DNA from: Anabaena sp. 4-3
GTDB taxonomy: Bacteria; Cyanobacteriota; Cyanobacteriia; Cyanobacteriales; Nostocaceae
Direction of reading: 5' to 3'
Assembly (NCBI RefSeq): GCF_001597745.1
Contig: NZ_LUHJ01000013.1
Coordinates: forward strand, 240,433-290,072
DNA: 49,640 nt
In this document: one piece after another, positions 43,992-49,640 of the stretch
Numbering within the stretch: position 1 is the first letter of the stretch
Layout: every line of letters starts with the position of its first letter
The notes under the pieces: generated by a model
What the model saw: the letters and a program-made list of their open reading frames with translations, nothing else
What the model was told of the DNA's origin: nothing
Databases searched by the model: none
Translations under genes and position numbers: made by a program

Positions 43992-44573
43992 CTACCATGT
44001 TTCAGCCCAATAGACAACTTCCGAGGCTGAAGTGTCAATGGCTACGCCGTAACTATTTCCGTTATTCCAGTTAAAGCCAGGTTGACCTTGATCTTCGGCA
44101 TTCAATACTAATATTTCATAGGAATTGGGAAAAGCTGCCGCATCTTCCGAGTTACTGGTATAGAAAAAAGTTGTCGGTACACCATTGGGTAAATTAGCAT
44201 GGTCGTTAGTATCACCGCCTCGGTATTGGCGTTGTGCGACTTTTCTATATTGTGTCAGTAGTTTTTGAATTTGTTCTGGGGATTTTCTCACCCTAGCTTG
44301 AAAGAAACTACCTGCTTGCATTACCCCTGGAGAGTAAGCAATCCGCACTATCTCACTGTCAGTAGAAATACCAGAGGGAAAATGCTGAATTGTTTTCTGA
44401 TTAGACCAGAGTTGATAACGAATGTCTTGATAGCGGGAGATGTCAGTAACTATTTGGGGCTGGCTGTTGATAACAGCTTTTTTGAGAAAGTAACTGCCGA
44501 TAACAATACCAACGCTGCCTAGAGAGCAGAAAACTATCATGGTAAATTTGACTAATAAGTGCGATCGCTTCAT
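43992..44573 (-). CDS. Membrane-anchored or secreted hypothetical protein
   Basis: 193 residues from ATG 44573 (MKRSHLLVKF); an in-frame ATG seven codons earlier is also possible. One hydrophobic segment (FTMIVFCSLGSVGIVIGSYF) after a basic start looks like a signal anchor. The remainder is soluble and polar, with FQARVRKSPEQIQKLLTQYR and GQPGFNWNNGNSYGVAIDTS. No family recognised. It is convergent with the P450 gene and divergent from serC. Confidence 0.72.
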   Translation of the reverse strand: MKRSHLLVKFTMIVFCSLGSVGIVIGSYFLKKAVINSQPQIVTDISRYQDIRYQLWSNQKTIQHFPSGISTDSEIVRIAYSPGVMQAGSFFQARVRKSPEQIQKLLTQYRKVAQRQYRGGDTNDHANLPNGVPTTFFYTSNSEDAAAFPNSYEILVLNAEDQGQPGFNWNNGNSYGVAIDTSASEVVYWAETW

Positions 44574-44803
44574 AGGGTTGGGTAGCTCTAACATCTATAG
44601 CCACATACCCAACTACTAAACTAAAATCCTCATCTTGTGGACACGTAAGTAAATATATTGATAAAAACTTTGTGTAACTGCGGAAAATACGGGTTAATTA
44701 TAAAATTATGATGAAGACGGGAAAGAGGCTAGGGGCTAGAGGCTGGAGTTGAGGAGACAAACGGGACAAGGTAGACAAGGGAGAGAAAAAATCTATTTGA
44801 TTC

Positions 44804-44829
44804 CCAGTCCCCAGTCCCCAGTCCCCATT
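44804..44829. repeat. CCCCAGT heptamer array
   Basis: Three to four tandem CCCCAGT units in the serC leader spacer. A low-complexity AGGGGCTAGAGGCT tract lies just before it (about 44728-44746). Confidence 0.9.
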
Positions 44830-44906
44830 CTTGCAACTATGCCCCACATATCCTGTAATGTAGTATCTACACTACTATTTATTATTTAAGCCTACTAGCT
44901 GGAACA

Positions 44907-46085
44907 ATGTCAGAGCATCTTACACCCCCAACTAATAAGCCTCACGTTCCTCATTTTTCTTCCGGCCCTTGTGCAAAACACCCAGGCTGGTCTGTTTCCA
45001 ATTTGCAAAACGCCTGTTTAGGTCGTTCCCATCGTTCTGAAGATGGCAAAGCTAAACTATCAGAAGTTATTGAACGCTCTAAAAAAATTCTTGGTCTTCC
45101 TGATGACTATCGTTTAGGTATTGTTCCCGCTTCTGATACTGGTGCTGTAGAAATGGCATTATGGTCACTGCTGGGACAAAGACCCCTAGATATTTTAGCC
45201 TGGGAAAGTTTTGGTCAAGAATGGGTTAAAGATGTCGTAGATGAATTAAAATTGCCTGATGTGCGGTTGATGAAAGCACCTTATGGCAGTTTGCCTAACT
45301 TAGAAGAAGTTGATTTTAGCCATGATGTAGTGTTTTTGTGGAATGGTACTACATCCGGTGTGAGAGTCCCCAATGGTGACTGGATTAAAGACGATCGCCA
45401 AGGATTGACTATCTGTGATGCTACATCAGCCGTGTTTGCAATGGATATTCCTTGGGAAAAAATCGATGTCCTTACCTATTCTTGGCAAAAAGTTTTAGGT
45501 GGAGAAGCACAGCATGGTGTAATTGTTCTGTCACCCCGCGCTGTGGAACGTTTGGAAAGCTATAAACCAGCTTGGCCTATACCCAAAATCTTCCGCCTCA
45601 CCCAAAAAGGTAAGCTGATTGAAGGCGTTTTTAAGGGAGATACCATCAACACCCCATCAATGTTGTGTGTAGAAGATGCCTTAGATGCGTTAATTTGGGC
45701 AGAAAGTATTGGTGGGCTTCCTGGCTTAATTAGCCGCAGTGAAGCTAACCTAGCGGCGATTACCAAATGGGTTGAGCAAAGCAGTTGGGCTGAATTTTTG
45801 GCAGAAAAACCAGAAACTCGCTCTTGTACTTCCATTTGCTTAAAAATTGTCGATGCTGATTTTACTAGCTTGAGTGCAGAAGACCAAGCGAAATTCGCCA
45901 AGAAGATAGCGAAACTGTTGGAAAAACAACAGGTAGCTTATGATATTGCTCCTTATCGGGCTGCACCTCCCGGACTGCGGATTTGGGGAGGCGCGACGGT
46001 AGAATCTACAGATACGGAAGCCTTACTTCCTTGGTTAGATTGGGCATACGCCACAGTTAAAGCTGAGTTTGCACCTGTGGCTTAA
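44907..46085 (+). CDS. serC: Phosphoserine aminotransferase
   Basis: 392 residues. [20 protein letters not shown] at the start, [35 protein letters not shown] and the PLP-lysine region [15 protein letters not shown] fit the longer type of SerC. It converts 3-phosphohydroxypyruvate and glutamate to phosphoserine in serine synthesis, and may also serve vitamin B6 synthesis. An alternative aminotransferase of this fold cannot be excluded. It converges on the MBL-rhodanese gene; the 107-base gap is low complexity. Confidence 0.92.
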   Translation: MSEHLTPPTNKPHVPHFSSGPCAKHPGWSVSNLQNACLGRSHRSEDGKAKLSEVIERSKKILGLPDDYRLGIVPASDTGAVEMALWSLLGQRPLDILAWESFGQEWVKDVVDELKLPDVRLMKAPYGSLPNLEEVDFSHDVVFLWNGTTSGVRVPNGDWIKDDRQGLTICDATSAVFAMDIPWEKIDVLTYSWQKVLGGEAQHGVIVLSPRAVERLESYKPAWPIPKIFRLTQKGKLIEGVFKGDTINTPSMLCVEDALDALIWAESIGGLPGLISRSEANLAAITKWVEQSSWAEFLAEKPETRSCTSICLKIVDADFTSLSAEDQAKFAKKIAKLLEKQQVAYDIAPYRAAPPGLRIWGGATVESTDTEALLPWLDWAYATVKAEFAPVA

Positions 46086-46192
46086 GAATTGGGCATGGGG
46101 CAACGAAGCGGAATGTGGGCAGGGGCAAGGGGCAAGGGGGAGAAGACTTTCCCTTTTTCTCTCGGCTTCCCTGCCCCCCTGCTTCAAGCACA

Positions 46193-47581
46193 CTAACCTG
46201 CCACTGGTAGCCCGGCAGCTTTCCAAGCCATCCATGAGCCGGGAATGTTGATCACTTTCTCAAAACCGTGTTTTTGCAGGAGGCTGGCAGCAATTGAGGC
46301 ACGGTAGCCACTACCGCAGTAGGTGGCGATCGCTTGATTTTTATCCAGTTCATCTAGATGTTCTTCTAGATGGGGTACATAGATATGTTTAGCACCAGGC
46401 ACTTGACCATGTTGAAATTCATCATCGCTACGTACATCTAAAACGGTAACATTTGGGTCTTGTTTATGGGCGTTTAATTCCTGAACTGTCCACTCACCCA
46501 CCTGCTGTAGTGGTAAGCCGGCATTCTGCCAACTGGTCATGCCATTATGTAGGTATCCTCCTAAGTTGTCGTAACCAAGGCGGAATAACTGCTCTGTGAC
46601 TAATTTGACATCCCGTTGACTTTCTATTACCAGTAAAAGTTTCTTGTCTGACTCAATCATCCAACCTACCCAGTTAGGAAACTCAGGGCGTAAAGCAATG
46701 TTAATAGCCCCTGGAATATGTCCGCCACCAAAGGCGAGAATGGAACGGGTATCAATGATGATGGTGTTTTCATCCTGCATCATCTGCTGAAATTCTTGGG
46801 GTGATAGGGGTTGCAGAGTTGGTACGCATCCCATCACTTCTGCACCTTGAGCGTTAAGTTGTTTCAGACGAGAATAAAATTTGGGTGGTTCGGGCATTCC
46901 TTTCAATATCCACTCGACAAACTCGGTTTCGCTGCGTTGTTGTAATGCGGGGTTAAAAACTTTCTCGTTACCGATGGTACTTTGTCTGCGATCGCCTATG
47001 GATTTACCACAGGATGAACCAGCACCATGACAGGGATAAATTTCTAGGCGATCGCCTAATGGTACAAGTTTGTCGAAAATTGAATGATAAAGTTGTGTTG
47101 CCTGTTTTTTCTCAGTACCACCACCTACTAAATCTGGTCTACCAACATCTAAATTAAATAAAGTGTCGCCAGTAAATATCCCAAATGGTTGATCACCTTG
47201 CTTGCTATCAAAAATCAAGAAACAAAGGTGTTCCAACGTATGTCCGGGTGTGTGCAATGCCTGTAAAGTCACACTGCCAATTTTTAATTTGTCGCCTTCA
47301 TTCAACTGTCGCAACTCGAATTGATAAGCATCACTCTTACCTCCGTAAATCGGCGCACCCGTCCGCGCCTGGAGTTCGTGAGTACCAGAGACAAAATCTG
47401 CATGAATGTGAGTTTCGATAATGTGGGTAATTCTCACGCCCAAATCCCGCGCTTTTTGCAGATAAATCTCTACGTCACGGCGCGGATCAATCACGGCTGC
47501 TAAACCTGCCTTATCATCTCCAACAAGGTAGGATAAGTGTGCTAACCCTTCGACGTTTATTTGCTCTAGAACTAAAGCCAT
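46193..47581 (-). CDS. MBL-fold hydrolase with two rhodanese domains (persulfide dioxygenase-like)
   Basis: 462 residues from ATG 47581 (MALVLEQINVEGLAHLSYLV), which has AGGT nine bases upstream; a longer frame has none. The beta-lactamase fold has ETHIHADFVSG, TPGHTLEH, FTGDTLF and PCHGAGSSCG, as in ETHE1-type persulfide dioxygenases. Two rhodanese domains follow: the first has VIESQRDV where the catalytic Cys should be, the second is complete with active Cys in ATYCGSGYRAS. It probably oxidises or transfers persulfide sulfur. The layout resembles CstB-type proteins. Confidence 0.9.
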   Translation of the reverse strand: MALVLEQINVEGLAHLSYLVGDDKAGLAAVIDPRRDVEIYLQKARDLGVRITHIIETHIHADFVSGTHELQARTGAPIYGGKSDAYQFELRQLNEGDKLKIGSVTLQALHTPGHTLEHLCFLIFDSKQGDQPFGIFTGDTLFNLDVGRPDLVGGGTEKKQATQLYHSIFDKLVPLGDRLEIYPCHGAGSSCGKSIGDRRQSTIGNEKVFNPALQQRSETEFVEWILKGMPEPPKFYSRLKQLNAQGAEVMGCVPTLQPLSPQEFQQMMQDENTIIIDTRSILAFGGGHIPGAINIALRPEFPNWVGWMIESDKKLLLVIESQRDVKLVTEQLFRLGYDNLGGYLHNGMTSWQNAGLPLQQVGEWTVQELNAHKQDPNVTVLDVRSDDEFQHGQVPGAKHIYVPHLEEHLDELDKNQAIATYCGSGYRASIAASLLQKHGFEKVINIPGSWMAWKAAGLPVAG

Positions 47582-47703
47582 AGTAATGTTACCTGTGACT
47601 GCAATTAACAAATCACTTTGAACCTACTCTGGCAGTCCTCAAATCTTCAACATCAAGAAGACATAATTTTGTTATTGACTCATACCGTTTCTTGATCAAG
47701 CAC

Positions 47704-47733
47704 TGTAGAGACGTTGCATGCAACGTCTCTACA
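47704..47733. repeat. 30-base perfect palindrome
   Basis: TGTAGAGACGTTGCA (47704-47718) is followed directly by its reverse complement TGCAACGTCTCTACA (47719-47733). It sits between two minus-strand genes and is probably a dispersed palindromic repeat; the same sequence could also act as a terminator. Confidence 0.9.
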
Positions 47734-47763
47734 TCATTTATTTGGTGCAACTTCATAGCTGAC

Positions 47764-47888
47764 ATCTTGCACCAGTTGCTTTATTGCGATTACAGGGCGG
47801 CGATGCACTCCTAAAAATTCGCTCAAAAGATAGATTTTTACGTTGTTGGCTGTGCATCGCCCTACGGTTATTGAGAATGGTGCAAGAT
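47764..47888. repeat. 125-base MITE-like element
   Basis: Perfect 11-base ends ATCTTGCACCA (47764-47774) and TGGTGCAAGAT (47878-47888), with an inner inverted repeat (GCGATGCA with TGCATCGC). No coding capacity. Architecture of a non-autonomous mobile element. Confidence 0.75.
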
Positions 47889-47943
47889 ATGAGATAGAGA
47901 ATTGGTATCAGGCGTGTTGAGAAATATATCGTTAGGAAAATAT

Positions 47944-47984
47944 GAGCGATCGCACTTCTACCAAGCGGTGAAATGCGATCGCTC
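47944..47984. terminator. HIP1-based hairpin downstream of the hydroxylase gene
   Basis: GAGCGATCGCA (47944-47954) pairs with TGCGATCGCTC (47974-47984). Both arms contain the HIP1 octamer. It lies about 28 bases beyond the stop of the UbiH-type gene and may end its transcript. Confidence 0.5.
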
Positions 47985-48012
47985 TTAAATCTGCTACTAA
48001 TTGCGAATTGCT

Positions 48013-49272
48013 TTAACGTTTTGCTAGTTCTGGTGTTCGTCCCTTTAACCCAATCATCAATTTGAGCATGAAGACTTTTAGCAGGGGTACACGCCCTAAA
48101 AACCATAAACCCAAGCGACGAACTACCACCACAGGCAAGAATTTATTAGAAAACATCCGATCTAACAAGTCTGTAAACCCTAAAATCGTCAGGTTTTCGC
48201 GCTTGCGCCAACGTTCATAACGTTTGAGTATCTGGAGTTTACCAATATCTTCACCTGCTTGATGGGCGGTTTGGATGATTTGCGCTAAGGCTGCTGCGTC
48301 TCGAATACCTAAATTTAAACCTTGTCCACCCACAGGATGACAATTATGTGCCGCATCTCCCAATAATGCCAAGCGGTGTAGGGCATAACGATCGCTCTGC
48401 ATTAACTGTACCTGAAAAATAAAGCGATCGCCTAGCAATTCTAACTTACCCATTTGCTCACCATAGCGGCGAGTGAGTTCTTGTAAAAATTCCTCATCAC
48501 TTAAAGCACACAAAGCTTTGGCTTCTTCATGGGGGGCTGTCCACACGATGCGGCAACGATTCCCCGGTAAAGGTAAAATCGCAAAGGGGCCACTTGGCCA
48601 AAATTTTTCGTATGCTGTGTCATTGTGGGGTTTTTCTGGTTTGACAAAAGCCACAATGCAAGACTGCCAATATTTCCAGCCATGAGTTTTAATTCCCGCC
48701 GCTTGCCGAATAGGCGATCGCGAACCATCAGCAGCTACAATTAATTTACTCCGAACTACGTTGATTTGCTCGGCAATCTTGACTTCTATGACTACTTGAT
48801 CCTGCTGATACTGTGTACTTACCACTTGCGCCGGACAAAGATAAGTTACATTTGGGCAATTCTGCACAAATTCCTGTAAAGGTTGCAACAAAGCTTGGTG
48901 TTCCGCCACATAACCCAACTCTGCTGTCCCTAAATCGTTGGTTTTAAACTCCACCACATCAGGATAATCTGCATCAGACAACCGGACTTGGCGGTATTTA
49001 GCAATCTGAGGTAAAATTTTGTCCCAGATGCCAATACCTTGGTAAATTAGGGCTGAGAGGATATGGACTGCGTAGGCTTGTCCTTTAGCAACTGCGGCTG
49101 ATGTAACTTTCGCCTCAATTAATAGTATACTCAAGCCCGAATCTTTTAAAGCTGCGGCGAGAGTTAAACCGACAATTCCACCACCGACAATTACTAAATC
49201 ATAATCATATTTCCGCAATTGTGGCGGTGATGCTTGCGGGGAAATAGTTTGATTAAGCTGCGTTATCGCCAT
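48013..49272 (-). CDS. UbiH-type FAD-dependent hydroxylase
   Basis: 419 residues. The FAD-binding start DLVIVGGGIVGLTLAAALKD (about 25-44), the middle motif AADGSRSPIRQAAG and the second flavin motif LLGDAAHNCHPVGGQGLNLG are those of the UbiH/VisC aromatic hydroxylases. A basic hydrophobic C-terminus (PVVVVRRLGLWFLG) suggests membrane association. In cyanobacteria such an enzyme is a candidate for plastoquinone or tocopherol-related ring oxidation; the exact substrate is inferred. It is the last intact gene before a spacer with a decayed DUF2887 fragment. Confidence 0.9.
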   Translation of the reverse strand: MAITQLNQTISPQASPPQLRKYDYDLVIVGGGIVGLTLAAALKDSGLSILLIEAKVTSAAVAKGQAYAVHILSALIYQGIGIWDKILPQIAKYRQVRLSDADYPDVVEFKTNDLGTAELGYVAEHQALLQPLQEFVQNCPNVTYLCPAQVVSTQYQQDQVVIEVKIAEQINVVRSKLIVAADGSRSPIRQAAGIKTHGWKYWQSCIVAFVKPEKPHNDTAYEKFWPSGPFAILPLPGNRCRIVWTAPHEEAKALCALSDEEFLQELTRRYGEQMGKLELLGDRFIFQVQLMQSDRYALHRLALLGDAAHNCHPVGGQGLNLGIRDAAALAQIIQTAHQAGEDIGKLQILKRYERWRKRENLTILGFTDLLDRMFSNKFLPVVVVRRLGLWFLGRVPLLKVFMLKLMIGLKGRTPELAKR

Positions 49273-49338
49273 TGTTAAGAGAAATTAAGCCATGATAATT
49301 CTTATTTTGACGCGATCGCCCCTTCTAGGGCAAGGTAA

Positions 49339-49371
49339 AAGGGAACAGGGAACAGGGAACGGGGAACAGGG
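49339..49371. repeat. GGGAACA heptamer array
   Basis: About four to five GGGAACA/GGGAACG units in the spacer right of the hydroxylase gene. The array abuts the left end of the DUF2887-like fragment. Confidence 0.85.
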
Positions 49372-49382
49372 ACTGTGTATAT

Positions 49383-49595
49383 TTAAATGAATTAACTGAA
49401 ACCGAAAATACTTCAATAGGAGTTGGGATTGTACAGCTGATTGTCGAAAGCGAAAATAGAACAACCACAAAAGCTAGACAGTTAATTGAGCAAACCCAAC
49501 AGCAGTTAACCGACTCACTCACCCAACAACAAGTTATAGAATTTATTGAGACTGTAGTAATCTACAAGTTTCGTGAACTACCTACATCGCCCTAG
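49383..49595 (+). pseudogene. Decayed C-terminal fragment of a DUF2887/Rpn-type protein
   Basis: A frame open to the stop at 49593-49595 encodes LNELTETENTSIGVGIVQLI, then RQLIEQTQQQ and VIEFIETVVIYKF, which match the C-terminus of DUF2887 proteins (Rpn-family nuclease/transposase relatives). It has no start codon in keeping with the family, the N-terminal nuclease part is missing, and a GGGAACA array sits where it should be. It is therefore a truncated remnant. A 9-bp hairpin (49581-49609) spans its stop. Confidence 0.7.
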
Positions 49596-49609
49596 CGGGT
49601 CGATGTAGG
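49581..49609. repeat. 9-bp stem palindrome spanning the DUF2887 fragment stop
   Basis: CCTACATCG (49581-49589) / CGATGTAGG (49601-49609), 11-base loop that is CCCTAGCGGGT. A dispersed palindrome or terminator-like structure. Confidence 0.65.
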
Positions 49610-49640
49610 CTTCTGGCACATTTTTAATGTTTCCAGAACT

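Noticed and set aside
44862-44880. NtcA-type site upstream of serC
   Set aside because: The GTA/TAC pairs present do not have the N8 spacing.
47753-48106. 117-codon minus-strand frame
   Set aside because: It overlaps the UbiH-type gene end and the MITE-like element; composition is that of a shadow frame.

Overview
The window is chromosomal DNA of a filamentous, heterocyst-type cyanobacterium of the Nostoc/Anabaena group. This rests on the many HIP1 octamers (GCGATCGC), the tandem heptamer arrays (TGACTAA, CCCCAGT, AATTTTG types), the dispersed palindromes and MITE-like elements in the spacers, and cyanobacterial families such as DUF4327, pentapeptide repeats, a CYP110-like P450 and multi-PAS hybrid kinases. 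There is no rRNA, recognisable tRNA, CRISPR array, prophage or intact transposase. The assignment is from sequence character only; species was not determined.

Layout. 1-4.4 kb: SGNH hydrolase-like protein, a conserved hypothetical, a pentapeptide-repeat protein, a small secreted Cys protein, and a repeat-rich spacer with an orphan terminator. 4.4-13 kb: corrin-ring (B12) biosynthesis. On the minus strand a cobalamin riboswitch leads into cobG::cobH (fusion), cobI and cbiG::cobJ (fusion); cobL lies divergently on the plus strand; cobK and a DUF1636 Fe-S-type protein follow. An Uma2-type nuclease and a DUF2795 protein sit between. 13.2-15.4 kb: a short repeat peptide with a bacteriocin-like leader, hemB with a Fur-like palindrome, and a small beta-barrel-like secreted protein. 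15.8-20.5 kb: ppsA, universal stress protein and an atypical pyruvate kinase, all co-oriented. 20.8-26 kb: small cyanobacterial proteins, PPK2, a PAS-Crp regulator and an ABM-like protein. 27-30.6 kb: a CBS-PAS4 hybrid kinase and an orphan AbrB-type antitoxin. 30.6-36.6 kb: nifJ, a dihydroorotate-dehydrogenase-like gene and pfkA in one direction. 37.2-38.3 kb: small hypotheticals and a DUF442 phosphatase-like protein. 38.3-41.5 kb: coaE coupled to a hybrid kinase with a ribbon-helix-helix-like N-terminus. 41.8-43.9 kb: Coq4-like protein and P450. 44-49.3 kb: a membrane-anchored hypothetical, serC, an MBL-rhodanese protein and a UbiH-type hydroxylase. 49.4-49.6 kb: a decayed DUF2887 fragment.

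How the genes fit together. Two themes dominate: tetrapyrrole/corrin synthesis (cob genes plus hemB, with B12 and probably Fur control) and pyruvate/PEP metabolism (ppsA, pyruvate kinase, pfkA, nifJ). Several repeats have invaded genes or their starts: an in-frame palindromic repeat in cobG, an in-frame heptamer tract in nifJ, a heptamer array ending at the cobK start codon, and a 30-bp coding repeat in the leader peptide gene. No clearly unprecedented multi-gene system was found. The best candidates for something new are the repeat-bearing leader peptide (13254-13520), the RHH-like kinase with a perfect palindrome just upstream, and two orphan terminators that may end small RNAs.
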